DNA of 39,947 nt, from contig MNCI01029592.1 of NCBI GenBank assembly GCA_015680685.1, positions 596,656 through 636,602 of the forward strand. The letters run 5' to 3'. Positions 1 through 9,861 of the stretch are shown here, in pieces (position 1 is the first letter of the stretch; every line of letters starts with the position of its first letter). Source of the stretch: Gnetum montanum. Lineage: Eukaryota; Streptophyta; Gnetopsida; Gnetales; Gnetaceae. The position numbers were made by a program, and so were the translations under genes. The notes below the pieces were generated by a model. That model saw nothing but the letters and a program-made list of their open reading frames with translations. It made no database searches and was not told where the DNA came from.

Positions 1-130
1 AAAAGAAAAATATAAAATGTTTAAGAGAAACAAAAATAGTATAATGATATTATAATTATAATCATAGCTTTTACCATATAAAACCATCAACTTGTAAATG
101 AAGCATTAGTTGGTTGCGGTGATGCAGGCT

Positions 131-250
131 CTACAATGTAGCCACTTCAAGACAACCACTTCGAGGTAGCTGCTTCGATGTAGCTGCCTTGACATAGCTA
201 CTTCAAAGTAGCCACGTCGATGTAGCCATGTTGATGAAGCCCTATCAATG
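131..250 (+). repeat. U3 iterons, 14-base period
   Basis: Degenerate tandem units of about 14 bases on the pattern GTAGC-C/T-ACTTC-A/G-ATGT lie directly upstream of the LTR A TATA box. The other LTRs carry different self-complementary words at the same place (GCGATATCGC in B and F, CTACGATATTGTA in C, CATCGATGCAGC in D). The position suggests promoter or enhancer elements; no binding protein can be named. Confidence 0.65.
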
Positions 251-449
251 TGCCTCATTAACATATGCAACGATCCATTGACGAGGCCCTATCTATGCAG
301 TGTCTATTTTCGCCTATAAATATGCATGCTTCTGCAGTGTATTGGCATTTTTTGACCAATAAAGTAGGCAAAATCTTACATTTTTATTCCGTAGTCTTAA
401 AGAATAGTTAGTGAGTGCTCGTAGTGTGGATTTGAGTCAGTTGTATAGT

Positions 450-502
450 GTCTTATTTGAGTGACAATGTACCTGGACACATTCCATGAACAGTAATAAG
501 AC
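450..502 (+). promoter_or_regulatory. LTR A poly(A)-signal hairpin
   Basis: GTCTTATT (450-457) pairs perfectly with AATAAGAC (495-502), which contains the AATAA-type polyadenylation signal, about 170 bases after the TATA box. The other LTRs have TCTTTATT/AATAAAGA here. In LTR A both arms have changed together, so pairing is kept. Confidence 0.6.
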
Positions 503-1073
503 CAAGATTAATTCTTATTCATTGCAACACTTTGACTTAGATAAAATTTACTTTCCATGCAATTTACATTTCATGTACTTAGTTAATATTTAAGTTTCGA
601 TGCATGTTAATGAATTGGAAGAATGAGCATGACCAAGTTCGAGTGTAAACATGTATTCGCTTGGTAATCCTAGTAGCATTATTGCTTGGTTCACCCAATA
701 GCATGGCACATGGTAATCCTAGTAGTGGATACATGGGTTCAAGACATGTACGATAAGCTAGGAATGTACATTCATCACTTGTAGGCTAGTTTAGACTTTA
801 TTTTCCATGGTTAATTCATTCAAATATTTGATTTCTTTATTATCACTAGGAGTAGCATAAGGCCAAAACAACATCAAGAATCATATGCCTCACTCTGGAC
901 TAAACCATACATGACAAAGCTACCACTAGTCCAAGTGGAAAGATAGTGAATTGCAATCAAGGCATAATGATCTAAATGCCACAACTAGTCCCATACATAA
1001 AATTCAACCAGATCATGCATGAATGCTTGTGATTCATATGGTTGGATGTAGGGGGTACCTCATTGCTCATCAT

Positions 1074-1091
1074 TGGCACCGTTGTCGAGGA
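1074..1091 (+). other. Primer-binding site of element A (tRNA-Asp)
   Basis: TGGCACCGTTGTCGAGGA, one base after the LTR end, resembles the complement of the 3' end of plant tRNA-Asp (TGGCGCCGTTGCCGGGGA). It fixes the orientation and the 3' boundary of LTR A. Confidence 0.8.
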
Positions 1092-1197
1092 CACTGCTAG
1101 TTATCTAGATTAGTTATATCATACATGATTGCTATAAATGCATTAATGATTTATCTTTTAGAAAATATTAAGTCACAGACATCATTAACTAACAACA

Positions 1198-2708
1198 ATG
1201 TCTCTTTCAAAAGGAATTGATAATGAATCATATGAAGAAAACATTCATTGGAGAACTAATGAGATATATACTAAAGAAAATTGGACCAACCTCATGCAAG
1301 GGCTTTGTATGTTCATGACCACCTTGACTACACTCAAGGACTACATTCACCTAAGGCAGAAAATCCTAGAGGAGATGAAGTAAGTCCTAGAATAGGGGGG
1401 CCTCAAGGCCTAGGACCTTCTCAAAACCTAGAAAAGATAAATCAAGGGATCATGGGGAACATCATAGAAGCCATAGTAATCCTCCCAGTTCCTCATGTTT
1501 CTCTTCCTCTTCAACATCTAGTTCTAATGAAGATGAATATAGGTATAGAGATAGAGCTCTATTATGGAATCAAGGTAAAGATAGAAATCAAACCCAAGGG
1601 CAAGATCAAAGACATCAAAATGAGCATAAAAAAATCATCACAATTAGACAAATAGAAATATAAATTTTCACTACAACATGTTTGATGACAATGAACCCTT
1701 ATTGGCCACTAAGAGCATGATGCAGATTACAAAGGCAGTTGAAATACTTAATAGTCATCACAAGGAAATTCACATCAAAAGGCTTGATATGAATAATATT
1801 TCTAAATTTTTTTGAGGCTATGACTCTAATCCACAATATTATTTGCAAGCCCTCCATGATGCCTATGTCTTACAAAACATTGAAAGTGGGTGGAAAAAGC
1901 TTAAGCTATTTCCTAGGACACTAATAGATAAATCCAAAGTGTGGTATAGATTGTTGAAACCAAATTGAATTCATCGGTGGTCTATAATGCTGAAGCTCTT
2001 CAATGAGAAATACCAAACCTATGCAAGGGTGTTCAACCTAAGGAAATGAATCCAAGAATGGAAACAAGAACAACATGAACCCTTGGATATGGCCCTAGAT
2101 AGATACTATTCTCTACTAAATAAATCTCTAGGCCATGGTTTCTCTTAAGAAGAGCAACATTTTCACATCATAGATGGGCTTCATATTCAATTGAGAGAGA
2201 CCATTGGGATGTATGCTTAAGTTCAGTTATATGAACAAGGAACCCATTAGATCCAAAAGCTAATTGAGCATGTGGTAAAAGAAGAAGGAGAGCTATGTAA
2301 ATGGGAGAATGTTGAGAAATATCATTGGGACCCAACTCTTCAAAAGAAGAAGGTGCATATCTATGATAAGGAAAAAGAGGCAGCTCTTGATGGGGTGGTT
2401 TCACAATAAACCTTGTTAATACAAAAGTCTATTGATGAGCTTAATGCAAGGTTAGATAAGATGTCAGAATGGGGAAATGAAAAATTTATAACTTTTTTAG
2501 AAATCGTAGAGGAGAGAGAAACACAAAACAAATTAAGTGATCACAACAAAAGAGGGAAAAAGAACCAAGAAATAGCTAGGGATACTTATCGGCAAAAATG
2601 GAAAATGACTATAGAAGAAGAGGCTATAGACTTAACCACCAAAGTAGATGATGGATGTGACATCTATATATATGACCATCTAAATGGTACCTCACTACTC
2701 ATCAATAT
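1198..2708 (+). pseudogene. gag of element A, broken and interrupted
   Basis: Remains of a Ty3/gypsy gag. The likely start is the ATG at 1198, about 105 bases after the primer site. A hydrophilic Ser/Arg-rich stretch follows in shifting frames (about 1400-1670). The capsid-like part begins near 1678 (EPLLATKSMMQITKAVEILN) and includes PRTLIDKSKVWYRLL and DRYYSLLNKSLGHGFS, then a coiled-coil-like stretch (about 2413-2560). At 2655-2690 there is a decayed zinc knuckle (GCDIYIYDHLNGT; second and third Cys lost). In-frame stops occur at several places. The N-terminal 60 residues do not resemble the element B gag, while the capsid part does. Element B is inserted at 2709 directly after the knuckle; the rest of this gene was not found. 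Confidence 0.75.
2704..2708 (+). other. Possible target-site copy (AATAT) left of element B1
   Basis: Five bases directly before the TGATGAGA start of LTR B1. No matching copy was found at the far end, where the tandem second interior is broken, so this is only a candidate. Confidence 0.3.
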
Positions 2709-3503
2709 TGATGAGACGCAATATCGCATGGGCCGCGATATTGCGTACGCGATATCGCAGTGTGCCGCCAAGTCTATAAATAAGAGGTGGCTCTCCCTTG
2801 TTTCTCATTCTAGGCCTAGAATGTAGCAAAACTCTAGTAGTTTTACCTCTCTAGAGATAGAATAATTTCCATCTGCTCGTAGTAGGAACTCCAAAGTGAA
2901 CGGATCTTTATTTGAGCAAATATTGTACCTGAACACAAGTTTGTGTGCGGTAATAAAGACGAATTGTTGGATAAACCTTGCAGTACATGGACTAAGCTAA
3001 TTAGGACTTTATTTACTATTATTTATTATTTATCATTTACATGATTTATTAGTTCATTAAATCTCTCTCAACCCTTCTCCCATAGTTAAGTGCATTCCGT
3101 ACGATTGCTTCGAACACGTGCGTTACGCTTGGTGATCCCAACAACGAATAGCGTTTGGTAACCAAGGTTGCATTGGTTCAGGGTGTGAACGGTAAGTGGG
3201 AATGGATGCTGATGCTAGGTTAATTAAGGCTTAGATAGTTAGTTAAAGTTAGTCAATTAGTCTCTTCACCCTTCACCTCATTAGCATAGGAGATAAAACA
3301 GAAAAGATATAAAAATCACATACCTCAGACTTACTTAACCATACAGCCATGACAACTACAAGTAAGTTTGGGAAGACAACGAATGATTAACCTTAAGTGT
3401 TCCATAAGGCATGTAGGAACTTATTTTGCAGAGTTCAACCGAATTGCAGGTGTAACGTTTGTATTTGTATGGTTGAGTGTAGGGGGTACCTCGCCACTTA
3501 TCA
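2709..3503 (+). repeat. LTR B1 (5' LTR of element B1)
   Basis: LTR of about 795 bases, from TGATGAGACGCAATATCGC to ...CGCCACTTATCA. U3 holds GCGATATYGC words (2717-2762), with two of them flanking a central GTAC at 2735-2758. TATAAATA is at 2775-2782. The poly(A) hairpin is TCTTTATT 2905-2912 with AATAAAGA 2952-2959, and inside it ACACAA/TTGTGT. The CGTTACGCTTGGTGATCCCA motif is at 3121-3165. The U5 hairpin is CAGACTTACTT 3326-3336 with AAGTAAGTTTG 3360-3370. By eye about 19 of 220 aligned bases differ from LTR B2, so the insertion is old. Confidence 0.9.
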
Positions 3504-3504
3504 T

Positions 3505-3522
3505 TGGCGCCATTGCTGGGGA
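3505..3522 (+). other. Primer-binding site of element B1 (tRNA-Asp)
   Basis: TGGCGCCATTGCTGGGGA, one base after LTR B1. It differs at only two positions from the complement of the plant tRNA-Asp 3' end. Confidence 0.85.
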
Positions 3523-3647
3523 CTAAGTATTTGTGCACTAAGTAGAACATAGGAAATTATCCACATCGTTGGGAGCTTAAACGAACCCTTAGGGTTAATT
3601 AAAAAAAATTTATATAACAATTAGTTAGCGCACCGGATAAAATAACA

Positions 3648-4529
3648 ATGTCTTCTTCTTCGAACAAAAGCAATTCATCACCTAGGGATCATACAAGAAA
3701 TAGTCGGCAATCTAACACACATAACCGAAGTTCGCCAGTTCCTCAACAGCATCGGGTAGTGTATACTCATCACGATGAGTATATACCCGATTTTACCTTT
3801 ATCCTCCATCAGGATGAATAGCTGCGATGGAGAGACTTGCAAGGTAACATAGTATTACCTCTAGATCATTCAGTCCCAAACATGCTCCTTCGTGCTCTTG
3901 CACAGATAGGCATGACACAACTATACGCTGAATATGTTGTAGGTGATTTAGACATAAGGGATTATCATCCCATAGCAACACAACGTTTAAGGGACTCACG
4001 GCAGGAGAGCCACCATACATTGTTCAAGGGAAAAGTGGTCCTGCATGTCCTAAGCGAAATTGGAGATGGTGAACCAGTTATAATAGGTTCTCTATTGAAT
4101 GATGTTGCCCCTCCTAACGATGGTAAGGAGGTGGGGTATTAGAACCTATGCTCCACGATACAGAACCCTGAATCTAATCCCCGTGAATGCCAACTGTTCA
4201 CTGAGGGAACAAAGACACATGACAAGGACGGGCATTCTGATCGTCATCACGATCGGGACCATAGCCATAGAAGAGAAGGTAAGAAACATCATCATGGCGA
4301 TGGTTGCCCTTCTTCTTCTCCTTCATAACACCATTCACCCTCTCCTTCCACATTAGGGTGCAGCCATCAAGAGTAGAATGGTGAGGATAAAGATAGGCAA
4401 AATAAGAGACCTCGACGAGAGAGTCGAGAGCGAGGACAAGGGCATGAACGAAGGGAAAGTAGGGAACAATGTAGACATCATAGATTTCATGAGAGAGATG
4501 ATCATGAGAAACCCCTACTTGCCACCTAA
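3648..4529 (+). pseudogene. ORF1 / gag N-terminal part of element B1
   Basis: ATG at 3648 (context AACAATGTCT), about 125 bases after the primer site. The frame runs 293 codons to a TAA at 4527-4529; the copy at 9862-10743 has exactly the same length to a TAA in the same codon. Parts in order: Ser/Asn-rich start, a conserved block with DEYIPDFTFILHQDE and GNIVLPLD, a central hydrophilic part, a His-rich stretch (HDKDGHSDRHHDRDHSHRR), then Arg/Glu/Ser-rich repeats. Further in-frame stops include a TAG after HQDE and a TAG at 4140-4142, where the second copy has CAG. The acidic/basic repeats suggest nucleic-acid binding, which is inference. It could be the N-terminal half of gag or a separate ORF1. 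Confidence 0.75.
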
Positions 4530-6180
4530 AGTATGCTAGATATTATGGAGGTAGTGAGAACACCAATAAGGCATCAAAAAGATAGTCGGATCAAGTGCTT
4601 AGACATGAATAATATCCCACGGTTTGAGGGGGGATATAATGCTGATCTTCAAAATCATTTATAGGCATTCCATGATGCCTGTGCCTTGTAGAACATAGAG
4701 AATGAGTGTTAGAAATTAAATTTGTTTCCTAGGACATATAAAGGAAGCAGAGAGTTGGTACCGGTCCTTAGAACTAGAAACCATTAGGAGATGTAGTACG
4801 ATGTTAGAGTTGTTCAATGATAAGTACCAAACATACTTCAGAGTGTCTAACTTGTGTAAGCAGATCCAAGGATAGAAGCAAGATACTCATGAACCCTTGG
4901 ATGCTGCCATGGGCCGATACTATGCATTGCTACATCGTTGCCTGGGCCATGGTTACGCACAACGGGATCAAATCCACCACCTTGTAGATGGGCTAAGACA
5001 TGAGACTAGGAGAAGCCTTGGGACTTATTCCCAAGGAAGATTATTTGAACTTAGATCCCATGAAATTCATCGATTGTTGGAGCAAGTAGTCAAAGAAGAA
5101 GGGGAGTTATGGAAAAGAGAAAGCACGGAAGAATATAACTGCGATCCTTCCCTTTGGAAGAAGGGAGTGAGATTTTGTGATGAAGAGGATGAGTCACCAC
5201 TCGAAGAGTTGGTGAATAGAAAAACCTTGCTACTTCAAAAGCTAACAATGGAAGTATCGGCTAAGGTTGATGAAATATGGAGCTCCTTAGACAGTAAAAT
5301 TGAAACTATCCTAAAAATCGTAGAGGAGTCTAAGGAGGAATGAAGTAGTGACCAGGATAAGAAAAAGAGAAGAGATTCAAGCCAGGCACGTAACAAGGGT
5401 AAGGGGAAAATAAATATCTCTGATAAGGTTGTGGATTCTGACATAGAAAATGACGATGGATGTGAGATCTGCCAATATGACCATCCTAAGGGATGTTTCC
5501 CAATAATCTCACATCTACAAGAGTTTGGGATGTATGCACTCAACTCAAGACTTAACAGATGGTAGGCACCCCGAAGGTTACCTTATCCCCAAGGTAACCC
5601 AAGGTAGTTCCACCAACAGTTAACATATTATCCAAGTGGAACTCCGCCACAACCTATCAGATAACATCAGCAGTGGCAACACCCACAATCATGGGGGATG
5701 CCACCGCCTAGGCAACAATACCCTTATAGGCAAGCTGATCCTTATGGCTATTACGTGCAGTAGCGGATTTCTCCAAGTGACTCTATGGGTCACATAACCC
5801 CACAATGGCACTACCAAGTTCGGGAGTATTTTAGGACTCCTTCTCCTTCGAGACGCTTTATATCTGTACCATTCTTCGAATCCATCCACCACTCTTACAA
5901 CGGTAGTTCCACTACCACCCGCTCCAACAATGCAAGGGGAACTCCCCACTCAATCGCAGCAACGCATTGCTACGAGAGCTGTAAACCTTCAACTTGTTGC
6001 TGGTTCTAACAACTGCAAGAAGAGAAGATCTTTCTTTGGAACCAAAAGCCCAAACAAGTTCTCACAACCACAAGCGGTTGAGTCTGTGCACGCTCCTCCA
6101 ACATACAAGACTTCGGAGCTCCCTTCAAACCAACAACAGGGCTTAACGCATACGGTTATGTTAACACATACCGTTACCAA
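4530..6180 (+). pseudogene. gag capsid and zinc-knuckle region of element B1
   Basis: Structural protein of a Ty3/gypsy element, related to the gags of A and C. It continues the ORF1 frame with SMLDIMEVVRTP, RIKCLDMNNIPRFEGGYN and FHDACAL. A 2-base deletion near 4735 (ACATATAAAGG against ACACTCATAAAGG in B3) shifts the frame. The capsid end lies at 4897-5343 (RYYALLHRCLGHGYAQ, VDGLRHETRRSLGTYSQGRL). At 5461-5496 is a knuckle CEICQYDHPKGC, spaced C-X2-C-X3-H-X3-C rather than the usual X4/X4, then ISHLQEFGMYALN and a Pro/Gln/Tyr-rich tail. Several stops are TAG where the B3 copy has Gln, Lys or Trp codons. Confidence 0.8.
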
Positions 6181-6199
6181 TTGAATTAAGGTAGGCCAC

Positions 6200-6680
6200 C
6201 TTCCTAAGAAATTATCTAATCCCGGAAGTCCCCTAATTTATTTACAAGTCGCTGGGAATGAACCTCATAAGGCTCTTCTTGACTCAAGTTCTAGAGTCAA
6301 CTTAATCTCACGAGAAATGTATCAAGCCTAGAACCTGCCTCCACTCAAGAAGAGCCACATTCAACTAGAGCTGGCTGACCAGTCCATCACCATTCCCTTG
6401 GGATTGGTGGAGGACATCATTACCACTGTATGTGGTTGGTCATATCCAGCTGATTTCCTGGTGATAGAAATCAACAATAACAAAGAGGACTTTCCAATTA
6501 TAATGGGAAGGGCTTGGTTGAGTACAATAGATGCATGCCTAGGAATTCACGATCTTTCCTTGGAAATATCTAAGGTAAACATTTATGGAAAGATCGAGAA
6601 GAAGAAAGTTCTGTGCATCACATATAGTGACTCAGCGGGTGATGACATGGAGGAATGCTCAGCATCTCCTACATGCAACT
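6200..6680 (+). pseudogene. Retroviral-type aspartic protease of element B1
   Basis: Pepsin-like protease that would cut the gag polyprotein. It follows gag directly. LQVAGNEPHKALLDSSS (active-site Asp at 6281) is followed by RVNLISREMY, LPPLKKSHIQLELAD, a hydrophobic strand block and the C-terminal GRAWLSTIDACLGIHDLSL. The family motif D-S/T-G reads D-S-S-S: the glycine is serine, as in element C. One in-frame TAG interrupts it after MYQA. The frame goes on to TYSDSAGDDMEECSASP and ends near 6681 (TAG; B3 has CGG there and continues to 28501). No RT follows. Confidence 0.8.
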
Positions 6681-8907
6681 AGTATGCCCTAGAAACTCTG
6701 AGACAAAGGTGCCTGTATGTAGCAACCACACAACAAGTGGACACCCCATGGTTGATAGCTAATCGAAAGAGCAACCGACCAACATGCATGGAACGAACTA
6801 GGGGACTAACTCATGCCAGCAACGAAGGCATAGATACAATGGAATATGAGCATTGCTGACTTTCACCCCTTAATCTAAGAACATCAATCAGGAGAAGTTG
6901 GAAACTTCTAAGAAATTCAAATAGGCGTTCATTATTTCGGATCTCTCCCTTTCCATTCAATCATGGGGGAGATGGCCACCTATGCTAATCATTTGGGGCC
7001 CTTAGTTCTTTTAAGTTTTTGTTTTACATGTTTTTTTTACACATTTTTATTTTACACATTCTTTTTTTGCACATTTATGTTTTACAAATTTCCTTAACTT
7101 TTCTTGTTTTTGTTTTACAACATTGTTTATTATTTTTCATTTCTTGTGTGTGTGTTATCCATCTTGTCAAGTTTGTCATTTAATAAGTGTTCTTCATGAT
7201 GGTATGAACTATTTTCCTATTGATTGCTAATGTTTGGTTTTTACCTTTAAGTTATGATGTTGATACTAAGGTATGTCTCTTTTGATATGACAGGCAATGA
7301 GTCCACTTCATTCATTCATCCACAAGTTTCTATGGTCTCTCTTAGCTTGGAAATGTATAGTCCCTTTCTAAATAAGAACTATAACGAATTAGTGACTTGG
7401 CATTTTGCAAACTAAGAAAGGACTCAAGGATTGAAAAGGGTGTGACTTCAAGGGAACTTGATGCATTTGTGTTGGCCATTTTCTTGGGTGCTTGGATGTT
7501 TTTCTTCTTGAGTTTTCTTACCATTTCAACGTTACCCACTTATTGGGAAGCTAAGCAAATAAAAATAACAAAGTCTTTGCATAGTGTGATTCTCACGCAT
7601 AAACACATAAAACAAAAAAGAAGAAGAAGAAGAAAGCGAGAATTCAAAGCACACCCCTTAGATGGAATAATCACTTGGGCTACAAGCACTGGTTATGGAA
7701 CTAAAATAAACATGTTCCCTCTAACTAAGGCTCTCCTTGCTTCCCATTCTCTCCTCCTTTGTTTCGTCGGAATGGTGGTGGCTCTTGGGTGAAGGCATTC
7801 TTGTTACTTCAAGAGGATGGATTGGCCAAATGCATTAATGCAAAGTCACTGGATGTGGTTTGTTTGAGGCTAGACTTGGAATTGGATCTACTAAGTTACA
7901 TTAATCATTAAACACACAAGGGGCTGTACACCACCTTGTTCTTAGGATTCCATTCCATTCAATTCTCTCCATCCTTCTCTCCATTGTTCACCTCATTGTC
8001 GGTTGTATCATTAGTATATATTTTGGTCGATGCATTGTTTTCTTTTAAGTAAATTCTTGTGGTTAAGACTTTAACTCTTGTTCCAAATGACATTCCTAGA
8101 GCCTACAAACTCTTTGAATATAGGATTGTCAAGGCATTAAGGGCATGAGCCTGCTTTGGGGAGGACCCACTGAGATTCCTATTTGGTGCACTAGTTAAAT
8201 TCTTTCCCTTAACATTTTTGTAATCCCCTTTATTTTGTTCATTTCCATCTTGACATCGATTTCATCGACATTATAGTTGTCTCTTTTTCTCCATCTTCTT
8301 GTTCTTTTTCTTTCTCCATTCTATCGCTACCGAAGGTTCGCTCTTAGTCATGGGGTTCTTGCTCCAATTTTTTCGATTTTCTCCTAGCCCCTACACCTTT
8401 GGTAGTCACCACTCTTATATCTCTAGATCTGTATCAGCCATACCACAACTCAGCCAATGGACTTACACCGAAGTAAGGTATCAATTGCATTATGATTAAT
8501 TTACCCTTACTAATATAAGACTGTGTTGTGTGTGTAGATGGAAATCATGCAACAATGGATTGGATTTGGAGGAAACACTTGGAATGGACCAGTGCTGAAG
8601 CAGCTATGCAAGGAGCAAGATCGATAGTGCGCTTACGGACAGACAACGAAAGGTGCAACCTTGTTGTTGGCAGCAGTAGACTTCTTTTGTTTTCTCTCTT
8701 CTTTCTTACCTACCAAATAAGGCCTGATGTCAAATGTATAATGTGTTCACTCTTGTTGTCGTAAACACCATTTTTGTCTTGTCTTGTAATGATGATCCAT
8801 TCACATGTCGTCTCATTCACCATTAGTTCCATTCAGTCAATAATCCCATACCTTCCCAATATTTTGTAAGGAACTTGAGGATGAGTTTTCATTCAATCAT
8901 GGGGGTA
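6681..8907 (+). other. Non-coding module of element B1 in place of pol
   Basis: About 2.2 kb between protease and 3' LTR with no RT, RNase H or integrase. It is shared with the B3 element (28502-30331), so it belongs to the family and is not a later insertion. It contains a T-rich stretch of repeated TTTTACACAT units (about 7014-7110; fewer in B3), a short GAA run (7616-7640) and an intron-like segment at 8478-8537 (AAG/GTATCA ... ACTAAT ... TGTGTAG). The downstream short frame, starting ATGGAAATCATGCAACAATG at 8538, is open for about 29 codons in both copies but differs at many amino acids. Short ORFs here look accidental. Confidence 0.7.
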
Positions 8908-9718
8908 TGATGGGATGCGATATCGCATGGGCCACAATATCGCGTACACGATATCACGTCCGCCGTGATATTGCGGTGCACCACAAAGTCTATAAATAAG
9001 AGGTGGCTCTTTCTTTTTTCTCATTCTAGGTCTAGATCGTAGCAAAGCTCGGGTAGTTTTACCTCTCCAGAGATAGAATAATTTTCATGTGCCCGCAGTA
9101 GGAACTCCAAAGTGAATGGATCTTTATTCGAGCAAATATTGTACCTGAACACAAGTTTGTGTGCGTTAATAAAGACGAACTGTTGGATAAACTTTGCAGT
9201 ACATGGACTAAGCTAATTAGGACTTTATTTACTATTATTTATTTTTTATTGTTTAAATGATTTATTAGTTCATTAAATCTCTCTCAACCCTTCTCCCGTA
9301 GTTAAGTGCATTCAGTACGACTGCTTCGAGCATGTGCGTTACGCTTGGTGATCCCAGCAACGAATAGTGTTTGGTAACCATGGTTGCATTGGTTCAGGGT
9401 GTGAATGGTAAGTGGGAATGGATGCTAATGCCAGGTTAATTAAGGATTAGATAGTTAGTTAAAGTTAGTCAATTAGTCTCTTCACCCTTCACCTCATTAG
9501 CATAGGAGATAAAACAAAAAAGATATAAAAATCACATATCTCAGACTTAATTAACCATACAACCGTGACAACTACAAGTAAGTCTGGAAAGACAACGAAT
9601 GATTAACCTTAAGTGTTCCATAAGGCATGTAGGTACTTAGTTTGCGGAGTTCGACCGGATCATGCGTGTAACACTCGTATTCGTATGGTTGAGTGTAGGG
9701 GTACCTCGCCACTTATCA
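8908..9718 (+). repeat. LTR B2 (3' LTR of B1, 5' LTR of the next interior)
   Basis: LTR of 811 bases. It is preceded by a short polypurine tract (CATGGGGGTA) and starts TGATGGGATG. GATATC-type iterons at 8916-8976; TATAAATA 8991-8998; poly(A) hairpin 9121-9128 with 9168-9175; TTGG-core motifs 9337-9395; U5 hairpin 9542-9552 with 9576-9586 (one mismatch). It is followed by a primer site and a second interior, so it serves as the shared LTR of a tandem arrangement. Confidence 0.9.
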
Positions 9719-9719
9719 T

Positions 9720-9737
9720 TGGCACCGTTGTTGGGGA
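9720..9737 (+). other. Primer-binding site of the second B interior
   Basis: TGGCACCGTTGTTGGGGA, one base after LTR B2, complementary to the tRNA-Asp 3' end with a few changes. Confidence 0.8.
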
Positions 9738-9861
9738 CTAAGTGTTTGTGCACTAAGTAGAACATAGGAAATTATCCACATCGTTGGAAGCTTAAACGAA
9801 CCCTTAGGGTTAATTAAAAAAAATTTTATAACGGTTAATCAGCACACCGAAAGAAATAACA

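Larger units (their letters stand above)
120..1072 (+). repeat. LTR A (5' LTR of element A)
   Basis: Long terminal repeat of an Athila-like Ty3/gypsy element. It runs from TGATGCAGG to ...GCTCATCA, one base before the primer-binding site. Parts in order: U3 with about eight degenerate 14-base GTAGC-type units (about 131-250), TATAAATA at 315-322, a hairpin enclosing the poly(A) signal at 450-502, iterated CTTGGTAATCCTAG motifs at 659-735, a 7-bp perfect stem TGGACTA/TAGTCCA at 896-933, and the superfamily U5 end (GGTTGGATGTAGGGGGTACC). The 3' LTR of this element is not in the window. The 5' boundary is placed by analogy with the TGATG start of the other LTRs. Confidence 0.8.

Noticed and set aside
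2168-2404. 78-codon minus-strand ORF
   Set aside because: Antisense shadow of the gag of element A.
7397-7792. 131-codon ORF with a basic KRRRRRKRE stretch, as a nuclear protein gene
   Set aside because: Frame not kept in the B3 copy (28990-29400); the basic run is a GAA/AGA microsatellite.
8528-8764. 78-codon ORF as a gene
   Set aside because: The homologous frame in B3 is broken; a different frame (from 8538) is open in both, but too short and variable to call.
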